Below, one piece after another: positions 46,641-58,964 of a stretch of DNA of 64,000 nucleotides. This DNA is from Zygnema cylindricum (lineage: Eukaryota > Streptophyta > Zygnematophyceae > Zygnematales > Zygnemataceae). Made by a program: the position numbers and the translations under genes. Location: positions 122,001 to 186,000 of the forward strand of contig JBBHKE010000387.1 in NCBI GenBank assembly GCA_037447655.1, written 5' to 3'. Position 1 is the first letter of the stretch; the number at the start of each line of letters is the position of its first letter. Below the pieces are notes generated by a model. It did no database searches, had not been told where the DNA came from, and saw only the letters and a list, made by a program, of their open reading frames with translations.

Positions 46641-49600
46641 CCTCTTTTTCTCCATCCCACTTTCTCTTCCTCTCCCTTCCTTCCCTCTCCCTCCCTCCAC
46701 CAGCTTCCCGCATTCCTCCTTTAGATCCTCCTGTCCGATCCTGATCATTTGTCCTCATCTTGATCTCAATTTACACATTCAATGACAGGAGGGATGACAT
46801 TGTAGAAAATGAACAAAATTAATTAATAAAAAGGAATGAATGGATGAATTTGCAAAAAATGAACAAGGAAGGGGTTATAGACATGTTATTCGTTTCCTCT
46901 CTCATCCACAGATATCATGTAAGAAAGAAAAAAGAAGGCATAAAAACTCACAGAAAGTAATTGAACAGATCAACAATATCAGTGTCTTCTTAGTCGATGA
47001 TGACCTTTATTACGGACATAAGAAGGCAGGTTTCTGGCTTCCTAGGACCTCACATATATCATCACATATACTTCCCTACCAGAACTTGCTTATCCATTAT
47101 TCGAGCTTTCTTACACCAAGAGTACTTCTTTTTAATCGTCAACTATTACAGCTACCAGTATTCCATTGACAAAACAACCGCAGTTTTCAAAATCCTTCAT
47201 CAATTAATGCGATTTCCCGACCTCAGTCAAAACCACTACAGGAACTTCAACTTACAATTGAAAATTCAAGTCACAAATTCGTTGTTATCTCATCGCCAAG
47301 TTACCAAGACCCTTCTATAACTAAAACAAAAGTAAAATCGCTATCCACGGAGTGCGTGAATTGCAATATCATTGTATGTAATATCAACAATACCTGTTAG
47401 AGAGAAACTAACTCTGTCTTTGGATATTGTATGGCTTTCCAGATGAGTATATCATCTGAAATGTCATCCAAATCAATCAAATCGTACGAGCCTTTGCCAC
47501 CCCCTCCACCACTTGAAGAAGCACCGTCGGTTGTTCTTTCTTTCTTCACTGAACCAACAATCTCTGAGGTCTCCAAGAATCAATATGTTACTGTCAGGAA
47601 AGAGTGGATATTTGAAACTTAAATATGTCTCCTGATGTTCAGACACATTGCAATTCGGGGCATGTAACATGGAAAAATCATGTTTTGCTAGAGCTTTACA
47701 ATTGGCCCATTAGTACATCTGAATCATTGGCAAAACTTTGTCATCCGATGTGGACTATTTTAGCCATTTTTATGCAATTATTATTGAGATACTTTACTTT
47801 TCAGCAATATATAGGGACTGTTATAATTGTGACCGGGAAATCTAAATTATTACGACAAACCTGAGGTAGAACCAAACCTTGAAAGGCTGTCCATCTTCAT
47901 TCATGTACTATTTTCTGTGAAACGTTTTACAGATAAAAACAATCGGTACGAAACGCTTCGTTACCAAGAACCTTTTTTAACACGAAAGTAGAATTAACTG
48001 ACACCATCCTTTTCTTATATTCTTCCCCATGTCCAATTTTATACGTACTTTTTTTATTCTATACAAATTTGTAAACCTTTCAAAAAAAAAAAAAAAGTCC
48101 GTCCAGGTTTTATCTTATTATTGGTGACTTTCCTGTCATAAATATAGCAGATTCCAATATATGTTATACAGATAATGTATTTATAAAAGAAGCATGATTA
48201 TGAGTCAAGTTAGGCGAAAATTAGTAAACAAACTCACCTTCTGGCCTAACTCTCTTGCGTTCTTGATTCGCTCGTTCTTCCCCGTGAACTTGACTCCCAG
48301 TATTTGGCAGAAAGCTTCGAGGCAAAATATTTCTCAGTCGAAGGGTCTCTTCCGTCTCACATTGGAGGAAAATCGACAAATGTTTGGCTTTTGGAAGAAT
48401 TTCCGCGTGCTGTTTTGCACAAAAAATACACATTTAGACTTAAACTTGATCTTTTGATAGTATGAAAAATGAAACAAGAATCATTGACTGGACAAATATA
48501 GGCCAAAAGCTTGCAACACTTGACAAAATCAAGCAACTTATGTGGTGTCAAATTTCTTCAACTGCAAAGGGCACATGTACATAACTGAATTAATATTGTT
48601 TAAAGGGAATGAGGCACACCGTTGTCTCCTTTTTAGGACGGCTTTCATAAATTGCGGGACCAGCTTTCACCGAAATACTGGGGGCCAGGAAAAACTTCTT
48701 GTCGTCTTTTAGTTTTAGCTCCGCTGCTCCCTGTTTGAAAGAAGAGAACATAAACACAATCAAACACATCATTATCATTCTTGTCTTGATTTATGACCTG
48801 GAGAAAAGCTCTTGGGATGCCATCATACACTCCTTCCACATAATATCCCTCCCAAGCAAGGCTTCCTGTTTCTAGGTGCCAAACACTTGAACAACTTAGG
48901 TGCTGATCTACCGAAACAGAAACACCAAACCGTTGTAATAAGTTGACATCGAAATTGTATGTGGATGATGTGCATAAAGAAGGAAGCAGCCACATTCCAG
49001 ATTCCGCCCTCGATAACCTTCCAAGGACTTGACACTCTATTCTGCATTCATATGACATGATTTTCCTCCGGGTCCTTCTTTACCTTATCTTTTCCTGGGC
49101 CGTCTTTCTGGGTTATGTTGGGGTCACCATGACCGTCCAATCGGCACTGAGAACAGCCTACTCCTGGACAAGCACGGAACTCCGCAGGCCAAATCTGGAT
49201 TTCCAATTTCCCGATCGGGTTTTTTCCGCTACCATCGACCTTTTCCTCGTCTACACCTGGCCATCCGTGCATAGTGCCAAGTGTCAGATAAGTAGCTTTT
49301 GCTGCAATCATGGATTTAAAAGCCATAAATTTCATCCATAATCTCAAGATTTTAAAGGGATATAAACCCTATTAGAACATGCACAAAAAGGAATGTGCGT
49401 GCAAGGAGTAGAGGACAAACCATATTTAGGTCTAGAAAACACAAACTTTCGCTTTTCCGTTGCATTCACCCGGAATCCGATAAATCGACAGCAGTTTGTT
49501 TTAACAAGAGTGTATTTCCAACCAGTTTTTACTCCATCGATACTGCAAAACGAAATGAAAAAGAAGCAATTTAAAAAAATATATATTTCACAGACAAGGG

Positions 49601-50690
49601 CATAAATAAACAAGGAAGGAGTTCAGGAAAGAGAGAAACTAATCAAGAATCTGCAAGTCTGGAATCAAGCCCTTTGAATATTTTATAAAATGCAGAACAA
49701 GAAATGCTTTTGTACATTCTTAGTGCACTTGGACAGCTGGTGAAAAGAACACAGAATTTTCCATCATTTTGGTGAAACATTCGTGAAATAAACTTAGACT
49801 TCACATCCTTTGGATAATAACTAATATTTAATGTTACTAATATAAATTAAAATAATACTATATTAATATATAATTATTATTAATATAGTATATAATAATA
49901 ATATTTAATTATTTAATACTAATATTTTAATAATAAATATTGTCCTAACTATGATATAACCATAAGCATAGCTGCAACTCGCAATTTGAGCCATTTTTCT
50001 CTGCAATGCAAATCTTCCATGAGTGAGAACACAAATAAACTGTTTAAAATATAACCTTCGCAAGTAGAGGCTTTAAACAGAACAAAAAGACAAAAAGACA
50101 AAAAGAAGCATCTATAGGTAAAGGTTTCCCAAACAAAGTAATGAAACTTACATGAGTTTCACTATTGAAACTGAATTTACTTTATGAAGACGTTCGACGT
50201 AAACTTCAAATTCTGCATCAGGCTTAGCTGTGACATATGTCACACCGTTATGTGACACTTGAGGAAACTCCACGTTTTGATTGTCGGTCACTTTGACTTC
50301 GAACGTTTGATCGCCATCCTTGGCAGCTACCATGGTGGTAGGGAGAGGGAGATAGAGGAGAGAGAGAAGAGAGAGACAGAGAGAGAGAGAAAGAGCGCGT
50401 GTGAGAGGGAGAGAAGCGTGATGAAGAGAGAAGGGAGAGGGAGATATTGAGAGAGACAGTGGGAGAAAACAGGGGAAGGGAGGTGGAGAGAGGGGGAGAG
50501 GGAAGGGAAGAGAGGGAGGGAGTGAGAAAGGGAGAGGCAATTCAAAAAGAAAGCAGCTCAACGGTCCAGAGGTTTTCAAATGTTGTTTCGAACGTGTGAA
50601 AACATTTGGAAACGCTATATGCGGTTTTCTGCTACTTACGCGTATTATACTATATATAATATATATTACAGTAATCCGCGTATAGTATGG
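46640..50690. repeat. Tandem gene unit, copy 2
   Basis: Collinear with copy 1; the exon 1 to exon 1 distance is 9183 bp. The length difference from the next pitch comes from MITE and SINE insertions in the spacer. Confidence 0.85.
47397..50333 (-). pseudogene. Unknown 8-exon gene, copy 2 (altered splice acceptors)
   Basis: Exons by comparison with copy 1: 50333-50152, 49542-49421, 49301-49084, 49041-48912, 48871-48798, 48730-48620, 48409-48238 and about 47570-47397. Exon 4 is open here (NRVSSPWKVIEGG...). Exon 3's acceptor is lost, but an AG about 13 nt downstream keeps frame at the cost of a few residues. At exon 8 the TTTTTTAG|AG of copy 1 reads CTTGGAG. The nearest AG is 2 nt further in, which would throw the acidic tail out of frame and end it early in a Trp/Arg-rich tail (stop at 47473-47475). 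Exon 5's donor is a normal GT. Either a gene with a new C-terminus or a recent pseudogene. Confidence 0.6.
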
Positions 50691-50749
50691 ATCTACCGCG
50701 TAGAGTCGTAGACCCTTTTCAACTGCTCCCCCATATTTAAACTACGCAA

Positions 50750-51710
50750 CGGTCACACAATCTTGTACGGACATTTCCCCAAATCGCGGCGAATGATAAT
50801 AATTTCCGTCGCAAAAATGTTAATGCGACTATCATAAATTTTTTGACACTGATAGCTACCGTGATAGACCTTCGGCGGTGTGGACTTTAGCAAGGGTTGT
50901 GTTAGTCATGTACTGAAGGCCTTTCTCTTTGTGGGTAGTCATCTTTAGTATATTTAATTTAGTTTTGGTAAATTATTGCTTCATTTAGCGTTTACTTTCT
51001 AGTTTGTTCTTTGTCCTTTTTTTTCTCTTAGACTTTTGTAGTTTTTTAATGTTCTTATTTTGTTTTTTTACCCTTTTTGTACCTTGATGGTTTTTCCATG
51101 GCAAGTTTTGCAATAATGTTGACCTTTTCCGTCATGGATCGCTACAAAAATTTGTTATTAGAAGGGCCCTGCAATAAGATCTTCCTATCCCTCTCCCTCT
51201 CCTTCTCTCTCGCCCTCTATCGCTACCTCTCGCTCTATCCTTCTTCCTCTCTCCTTCTCCCTCTCCCCCTAAACAAACATTTATGTTTTTAGTTTGGTTT
51301 TTTCTATGACTGGTGGGATTTCTGCCTTTTTCTTTTTGAGCATTTGCACATATTATATTGAGGTCTACACCACCCATTACTCTAATCAATCACTCTAATT
51401 CCAGTGATTGTTTAGTTTGTACCAATGATCATAAACTACACCGCCAATCGTTATTAGCGTTGAATTTTGATTAGTGTATAACACAAATTACAGTGGTGTA
51501 CGCTATTTAAGAATTTGAAAATTTTGGAAAAAATCATACATTCTAATTGTTCGATTATGGTAATTTGGATCTTTGAAAAAAAAAATGTCGGTCGCAAACA
51601 TGCTTACACTATTATAGGTATCCGTACAAAATCTGACAAATCGTACACAAATCGTACATTCACACGGTCGAAACGCGGCTGTCGGACGAATATGTGCGAA
51701 CGGGAATTTT
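50750..51710. repeat. Spacer block nearly identical to 57906-58866
   Basis: After a first 80 bp with a few mismatches, I see no difference over about 0.9 kb (offset 7156 bp), whereas neighbouring exons differ by roughly 10%. Small frames in it (51077-51292, 51515-51769) are not supported as genes. Confidence 0.85.
51350..51430 (-). pseudogene. Faint relic of the WD-like exon
   Basis: On the - strand, AATTAGAGTGATTGATTAGA aligns with AATTAGAGTGACTGATAAGA of the exon-like stretch at 58965-59190, but has a stop and loses similarity within 40 bp. The same relic is repeated at about 58506-58586. Confidence 0.35.
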
Positions 51711-51930
51711 TACAACCTGGTTTTTTTTCCTTTTTAGAACGCACATTCTCATGCGTCCGCGGTTACTAAAACTAATTTATTGTTTTTTTTAACGTAAAAA
51801 GGTACATTTATGTACGGTATGACACTGACCTTACATCACTCTATTTAAGAGACAACGTACTGAAAATAACCCTAAATAGAATAAAGAAAAACATAGAATG
51901 AACTACACTAATGGAGAATAAAAAAAAAAA
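51439..51930. mobile_element. Truncated MITE of the 537-bp TACACCG type
   Basis: The left end CACCGCCAATCGTTATTAGC and the interior GGTACATTTATGTACGGT match 43347-43883. No right terminus was found before the AT-rich repeat at 51935. Confidence 0.6.
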
Positions 51931-51934
51931 AAAA

Positions 51935-52193
51935 GGGATATGATGGATTTTTTTTTTTCAATTATGATTTTGTCATTATTCAATTTGAAATACAAAAATG
52001 GTTATTTTTTGCTTCAATTCATAATTTATCATTATTAAGTGTTGACATACAGAAATGGATACTATTTTTTCAATTGTGATTTTGCCATTATTCAAATTTG
52101 ACATTAAAAAATGGTTATTTTTTGCTTCAATAGTAAATTTGTGAATGTTAACATGTTGTAATTAGCGCAGGCATGGCGCAGGGAGGGCGTCGG
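51935..52193. repeat. AT-rich dispersed repeat, copy 2 of 3
   Basis: Same sequence as 44639-44897, joined at its 3' end to AGCAGAGTGGGAGCATGCTA, which normally lies at its 5' side. A head-to-tail duplication therefore happened here. Confidence 0.88.
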
Positions 52194-52223
52194 AGCAGAG
52201 TGGGAGCATGCTAAGCCTCCAAA

Positions 52224-52430
52224 GGGATATGATGGATTTTTTTTTTTCAATTATGATTTTGTCATTATTCAATTTGAAATACAAAAATGGTTATTTTTTG
52301 CTTCAATTCATAATTTATCATTATTAAGTGTTGACATACAGAAATGGATACTATTTTTTCAATTGTGATTTTGCCATTATTCAAATTTGACATTAAAAAA
52401 TGGTTATTTTTTGCTTCAATAGTAAATTTG
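52224..52430. repeat. AT-rich dispersed repeat, copy 3 of 3
   Basis: Head-to-tail second copy, ending where the tRNA-like SINE head starts. Confidence 0.85.
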
Positions 52431-52431
52431 C

Positions 52432-52692
52432 GAGCTGGTGGCACAGTGGTAGTGCGTTCGCAGCTGAAGTGAAAGGTCCCAGGTTCGAACCCTGGCCGGC
52501 TCAATTTTCCCAAGTGTGGGACATGCCGAATCCCGGATTTCTAGGAAATCTAACAGGGAAGACACCAGCGCTACCTCGGCACTGGCGACGAGTCGAGAGC
52601 CGAGGCAGTCTGGTCGCTGGCGACGTGACAGTCTGATCGCTGGTTGCAGGTTCAGCGTCCAGCGAAGAGACAATGTCGTCATTGGTTTTCAT
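52432..52692 (+). mobile_element. tRNA-derived SINE
   Basis: The first 72 nt (52432-52503) fold as a cloverleaf: acceptor GAGCTGG/CCGGCTC, D arm GCAC/GTGC with GG in the loop, anticodon stem TTCGC/GTGAA, T arm CCAGG/CCTGG with loop TTCGAAC, discriminator A. A-box-like TGGCACAGTGG and B-box GGTTCGAAC would serve RNA polymerase III. The anticodon loop AGCTGAA lacks the invariant T33, so a working tRNA is unlikely. A 190-bp unrelated body follows and ends GTCATTGGTTTTCATT, shared with 44924-45060. Confidence 0.72.
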
Positions 52693-52890
52693 TTAAAACT
52701 TTTGGAATTTTGATTAAGTTGTCATCGTATTTTTCGTTATCGAATAATTGTTTTACTATTTTTTATTTTATTTTTTAGTATGGAGTCAAAGTCGGTCAAC
52801 GCATTTTAAAGTTTATGAACTTTGTTTCATGCGCATATTCGTTATTTTTTTGGCGTTTCACGCGCGCATTTTATGCGCATGAGACATCTA

Positions 52891-53107
52891 CACCGTGAAT
52901 CGCTATTAGCGTCAATGTTGTTTTCGCCACTTAAAACATCTTTTCTCCGTTCACACTTGTAGGATTGTGGATCCGACGGTTTCGATTGAAAGGTTTTATT
53001 CTCAGCGTCTGATTGGCGGTCTCAAATTGTAAATCCAACAAGTGTGTACGGAGAAAAGATGTTTTAAGTGGCGAAATAAACATTGACGCTAATAACGATT
53101 CAAGGTG
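52891..53107. mobile_element. MITE, TACACCG family, 217 bp
   Basis: CACCGTGAATCGCTATTAGC at the left, inverse ...CGATTCAAGGTG at the right, TA flanks. Best-preserved inner arms AACATCTTTTCTCCGTTCAC / GTGTACGGAGAAAAGATGTT. Confidence 0.8.
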
Positions 53108-53179
53108 TACTGTTTCCCCATATTTAAACTACGCAACGGTCACAAAATGTTGTTCCGCCATCTCCTAAAGAATTCCCGT

Positions 53180-53423
53180 CAGAGGTCACAAAAGTCAAAA
53201 TTTCAACAATCCGACATTTTTTTCGTTTTTTGCTCACCCGGCCGTACCTGATGTTTTTTTTCGTTTTTTTTTAATAACCGAGCCGAAGCCGGCCGGCCCC
53301 CAAAATTTGGCACCCGAATCCGTTCCGGATCCGACGCGGCCGGCCGGGTTCAGATCGGGTACGGATTTGTTACGGATCGGGTACGGATAGGATACGGATT
53401 CGGATACCCGATTGCGACCTCTG
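53180..53423. mobile_element. hAT-like MITE, 244 bp
   Basis: CAGAGGTCACAAAAGTCAAA to ...CGATTGCGACCTCTG. Flanks ATTCCCGT and ATTCACTT match at 6 of 8 positions. Internal GGTACGGAT-type repeats explain the extra length over the 213-bp copy. Confidence 0.65.
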
Positions 53424-53869
53424 ATTCACTTCGCCAAAATGTTAATGCGACAATATCGTCAGATTGTTCGTTACACCGTTAATCGCTGTTCGGTAAAGAA
53501 ATTAGTAGAGCAAAGAATACAAATGTCACTGTAAGGCTTATTTTACCTGGTCACATTGCTACAGCGTGAACCTGCATCCTAAAACAAATTTTGAAAACAA
53601 CTTTCTTGAATAGTTCGAATCATAATTCTCGAAAGAAAAAAAAATTGACTTCTTGAATCTAAACAACCAAAAATTCATGAACAAAAATGAAAATCATTGA
53701 ATAAAAATAAAATCAAAATTCTTGAATTAAATTTAAATCAATAGTTGAGACTGGTAAAAAATTTCGCAAAACAGCAATAACCGTCTATTCAAATCTCAGC
53801 TTGTGTAAAAGCATTTTTTGTTTTTTTTTGTCTTTTTACTTGTCTATCCATCCAAAACGTTTTCTAAAA

Positions 53870-56800
53870 AAAACTCTCCCTCTCGCTCTCCCTCTCCCTC
53901 TCCCTCTCCCTTTCCCTCTCCTTCTCCCTCTCCCTCTCCCTCTCCCTCTCCCTCTCCCTCCTCCTCCAAGTGTCCAAAATCGCAATCCTCATGTCCGGAT
54001 CACCTCAAGACCATTTCTGCTCTTTATGATTGAATGAATTTGCAAATAATGAACAAGGATGGAGTTGTAGACATGTTATTCTTTTCCTCTATCATCCACA
54101 GTTACCATGTAAAAAAGTATAAAGAAGGCATAAAAACGCACAGTATATAATTGAACAGATCAATCATATCAATGTCTTCTTAGTCGATGATGAACTTTAT
54201 TACGGACAAAAGAAGGCAGGTTTCTGGTTTCCTAGGATCTACTGTAACATATTTCTGAACCTGATGTCACATATATCATACTTCCCTACCAGAACTTGCT
54301 TATCCATTGTTCGAGCTTTCTTACACCAAGGGTACTTCTTTTTAATTGTCAACAATCACAGCTACCACTATTCCATTGACAAAACTACCGCAGTTTTCAA
54401 AATCCTTTATTAATTAATGTGATTTCTCGACCTTCGTTGAAACCACTACAGAAACATCTATTCACAATTGAAACTCACAAAGTCTTCTCATTCCCTGCTC
54501 CCCAAGACCCTTATAAAACTAAAACAAAAGTAAAATCGCTATCCATGGAGTGCGTGAATTGCAATATTATTGTATGTAATATCAACATTACCAGTTAGAG
54601 GCAAACCAACTCTGGCTTTGGATATTCGATGGCTTTCCAGATGAGTATATCATCTGAAACATCATCGAGATCAATTAAATCATACGAGCATTTGCCACCC
54701 CTTCCACCTCTTGAAGAATCACGATTGGTTGTTCTTTCTTTCTTCACCAAGCTAACAATCTCTGCGGTCTCCAAAGAACAATATGTTACTTTTAAGAAAG
54801 AGTGGATATTTTAAACTTTAACTATGTCTTCAGATGTTCAAACACATTGCAATTTGGGGCATGTAACATGGTAAAATCACATTTTAGTAGAGTTTTACAA
54901 TTGGCCCATTTGTACATCTGAATCATTGCCAAGACTTTTTCATCCGATGTGGACTATTTTCGCCATTTTTATGCAATTATTATTGAGATTCTTTACTTTT
55001 CAGCAATATATAAGAGACTGCTATGAATATGACCAGAAAATCTCAAAAAACTACGACAACTTGAGGGAAAACAAAACCTTGATAGGCTGTCCATTTTCTA
55101 AAGGTTCAGAAGTACCATATTCTGTCAAGCATTTTAGAGAGAAAAACGACCTGTACAAAACGCCTAATGACCAGGAGCCTTGTCTAACACGAAAATAGAA
55201 ATGACAGATATGACACCTTATGTACCATCCTATTCTTACAAAGTTGTTACTTCACCATTTCCAATTTTATACATACTGTTCTTATTCTATACAAATCTGT
55301 AAAACTTCTAGAAAGAAAAAAAAAGTCTGCCCATGTTATATCTTATAACAATCTGGGAGACTTTCCTGCCATAATTGTAACAGGTCCCAATATATGTTAT
55401 ACAAACAGTGTGTTTATAAAAGAAGCATGATTATTAGACAAGTTAGGTGTACATTAGTAAACAAACTCACCTTCTGTCATAACTCTCGTGCCTTCTTGAT
55501 TCACTCGTTCTTCCCCCTGAACTTGACTCCCAGAATTCGGCATAACACTTCGAGGCAAAATATTTCTCAGTCTAAGGGTCTCTTCGGTCTCACATTGGAG
55601 GAAAATCGAGAGATGTTTGGCTTTTGGAAGAATTTCTGCGTGCTATTTTGCACAAAAAATACAAATGGTTTAGACGTGATCTTTCGATATTATGAAAAAA
55701 GAAACAAGAACCATTGACTGGACAAATATATGCCAAAAGCTTGCGACACTCGACAAAATCAAGCAACCCTGTGGTGTCAAACTTCTTCAACTGCAAAGGG
55801 CGCATATACATTACTGAATTAATACTGTTTAAAGGGAATGAAGCACACCATTTCCTTTTTAGAAAATCTTTGATAAATTGTGCGACCAGCTGTAACCGAA
55901 ATACTTGGGGCCAAAAAAAACTTTTCGTTATCTTCTAATTTTAGCTCCTCTGCTTCCTGTTTAAAAGATGAGAACACAATCACAATCAAACACATCATTA
56001 CCATTCTTGTCTTGATTTATGACCTGGATAAGAGCTCTTGGGATGCCATCATAAACTCCTTCCACATAATATCCCTCCCAAGCAAAGCTTCCTGTTTCTA
56101 GGTGATTTGTCAAACTATGAACAACTTATGTACTGATCAACCGAAAGACAAAGACAAAAACATTGTAGGAAGTTGACATCCAAACTGTATGTGGATGATG
56201 TGCATAAAGAAGGTAAATTCAAACTTAACCAACCACATTCCAGATTCCGTTGCTGATAATCTACATGGATTTGACACTCTATTATGTATTCATATGACAT
56301 GACTTTCCTCCGCGTTCTTCTTTACCTTAACTTTTCCTGGGCCGCCTTTCTCGGTTATGTTGGGGTCACCATGACCGTCCAATTGGCATTGATAACAGCC
56401 TACTCCTGGACAAGCACGGTACTCCGCAGGCCATATCTGGATTTCCAATTTCCCGATCAGGTTTTTTCCGCTACTATCGACGTCTTCCCCATTGGTACCT
56501 GGCCATCCCTCCATACTGCCAGGTGTCAGGTGCTTTTTTTGGAGCGTTTGCTGCTATCATTTGACCTGAATTCGACAGACATATAGATTTCATCCATAAT
56601 CTCAAGATTTTAAAGGTATAACAACCCTGTCAGAACATGCAAAAAAAGGAATGTGCGTGCAAGGATTAGAGGACAAACCATATTTAGGACTAGAGAACAC
56701 AAAATTTCGCTTTTCCGTTGCATTCACCCAGAATCCGGAAAATCGACAGAATTTCATTCTACCAAGAGTGTAGTGCGAGCCAGATGTTACTCCATCAATA

Positions 56801-57497
56801 CTGCAAAAACGAAATGAACAAAAATCATTGGAAAGAAAAAGATATATCACAGACAAGGGTATAAATAAACAAGAAATGTGTTTAGAAAAAAAGGAAACTA
56901 ATAAAGAATCTGCAAGTCTGGAATCAAGCCCTTTGAATATAAGATAAAATGCAAAACTATAAATGATTTTTTACATTCTTAGTGCAATTGGACAGCTGGT
57001 AAACAGAACACATAATATTCCAACACTTTGGTGAAGCAGTCGTAAAATAAATTAATCTTTTCACATCTAGTGGATAATAACCTGCCCTAACTATGATTCA
57101 ACCATAAGCATAATTACAACTCGCAATTTAAGCCATTATTTGATGTAGATTTTTCTCTGCAATGCAAATCTTTCATGAGTGAGAACTCAAATAAACTGTT
57201 TAAAATATAACCTTCGCAAGCAGAGGCTATAAACAGAACAAAATGAAGCATCTATAGGTAAAGGTTTTCCAAACAGAGTAATGAAACTTACTTCAGATAC
57301 ACTATTGAAATCGAATTTCCACCATGGAGACGTTCCACGCAAACTCCAAATTCTGCATCAGGCTTAGCTGTGACATATGTCACACCGTTATGTGACACTT
57401 GAGGAAACTCCACGCCTTGACTGTCGGTCACTTTGACTTCGAATTTTTGACGGCGATTCTTGACTACTACCATAGTGGTAGGGAGAGGGAGATAGAG

Positions 57498-57533
<36 letters not shown>

Positions 57534-57840
57534 CGCGTGAGAGAGAAAAGAGAGCGTGAGTGAGAGAGAGAGGGAGAGGGAGATATTGAGAGAGACAGCG
57601 GGAGAAAAGGAGGGAGAGATGTGGAGAGAGGGGCAGAGAGGGGGAGAGGGAAGGGAAGGGGAGGGAGGGAGAGAAAGGGAGAGGCAATTCAAAAAGGAAG
57701 CAGCTCAACGGTCCAGAGGTTTTCAAATGTTGTTTCAAACGTGTGAAAACATTTGGAAACGCTATATGCGGTTTTGTGTAGCTTACACGTATTATACTAT
57801 TTATAATATATATTACAGTAATACGCGTATAGTATGGATC
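53870..57840. repeat. Tandem gene unit, copy 3
   Basis: Collinear with copies 1 and 2; exon 1 is 7140 bp from that of copy 2. Confidence 0.85.
54595..57473 (-). pseudogene. Unknown 8-exon gene, copy 3 (most degraded)
   Basis: Exon 1 (57473-57292) is open and ends at a normal GT donor. The start context is CCACTATGG. Exon 2 is recognisable (about 56800-56680, with SIDGVTSGSHYTL and FSGFWVNA). Exon 3 has an insertion (AAAAAAAGC) near 56535 that shifts its frame before the conserved CPGVGC part. The acceptor of exon 4 reads ACAT instead of GCAG, although its body is open. Exon 8 shares the TTGGAG acceptor change with copy 2. With three defects it is probably not translated to full length. Confidence 0.6.
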
Positions 57841-57905
57841 TACCTCGTAGAATCGTAGACCCTATTGGCCTTTTTCAACTGTTCCCCCATATTTAAACTA
57901 CGCAA

Positions 57906-58964
57906 CGGTCACACAATCTTGTACGGACATTTCCACAAATCGCGGCAAATGATAATAATTTCCGTCGCCAAAATGTTAATGCGACTATCATAAATTTTTT
58001 GACACTGATAGCTACCGTGATAGACCTTCGGCGGTGTGGACTTTAGCAAGGGTTGTGTTAGTCATGTACTGAAGGCCTTTCTCTTTGTGGGTAGTCATCT
58101 TTAGTATATTTAATTTAGTTTTGGTAAATTATTGCTTCATTTAGCGTTTACTTTCTAGTTTGTTCTTTGTCCTTTTTTTTCTCTTAGACTTTTGTAGTTT
58201 TTTAATGTTCTTATTTTGTTTTTTTACCCTTTTTGTACCTTGATGGTTTTTCCATGGCAAGTTTTGCAATAATGTTGACCTTTTCCGTCATGGATCGCTA
58301 CAAAAATTTGTTATTAGAAGGGCCCTGCAATAAGATCTTCCTATCCCTCTCCCTCTCCTTCTCTCTCGCCCTCTATCGCTACCTCTCGCTCTATCCTTCT
58401 TCCTCTCTCCTTCTCCCTCTCCCCCTAAACAAACATTTATGTTTTTAGTTTGGTTTTTTCTATGACTGGTGGGATTTCTGCCTTTTTCTTTTTGAGCATT
58501 TGCACATATTATATTGAGGTCTACACCACCCATTACTCTAATCAATCACTCTAATTCCAGTGATTGTTTAGTTTGTACCAATGATCATAAACTACACCGC
58601 CAATCGTTATTAGCGTTGAATTTTGATTAGTGTATAACACAAATTACAGTGGTGTACGCTATTTAAGAATTTGAAAATTTTGGAAAAAATCATACATTCT
58701 AATTGTTCGATTATGGTAATTTGGATCTTTGAAAAAAAAAATGTCGGTCGCAAACATGCTTACACTATTATAGGTATCCGTACAAAATCTGACAAATCGT
58801 ACACAAATCGTACATTCACACGGTCGAAACGCGGCTGTCGGACGAATATGTGCGAACGGGAATTTTTACGATCTGGATTTTTTTGCTTTTTAGAACGCAC
58901 ATTCTCATGCGTCCGCGGTTACTAAAACTAATTTATTGTATTTTTTAACTTAAAAGGGTACATT
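57906..58964. repeat. Spacer block, second copy, with sharp right breakpoint
   Basis: Matches 50750-51808. Identity ends abruptly inside a truncated TACACCG MITE at ...GGTACATT, followed by unrelated exon-like DNA. Confidence 0.85.

Noticed and set aside
51077-51769. Small frames conserved identically at 58233-58925
   Set aside because: The conservation comes from a recent DNA-level duplication that is equally perfect outside the frames.
52432-52503. Functional tRNA gene
   Set aside because: The cloverleaf pairs well, but position 33 is G instead of the invariant T, no sensible anticodon context remains, and it is fused to a body repeated elsewhere. A SINE head explains it better.
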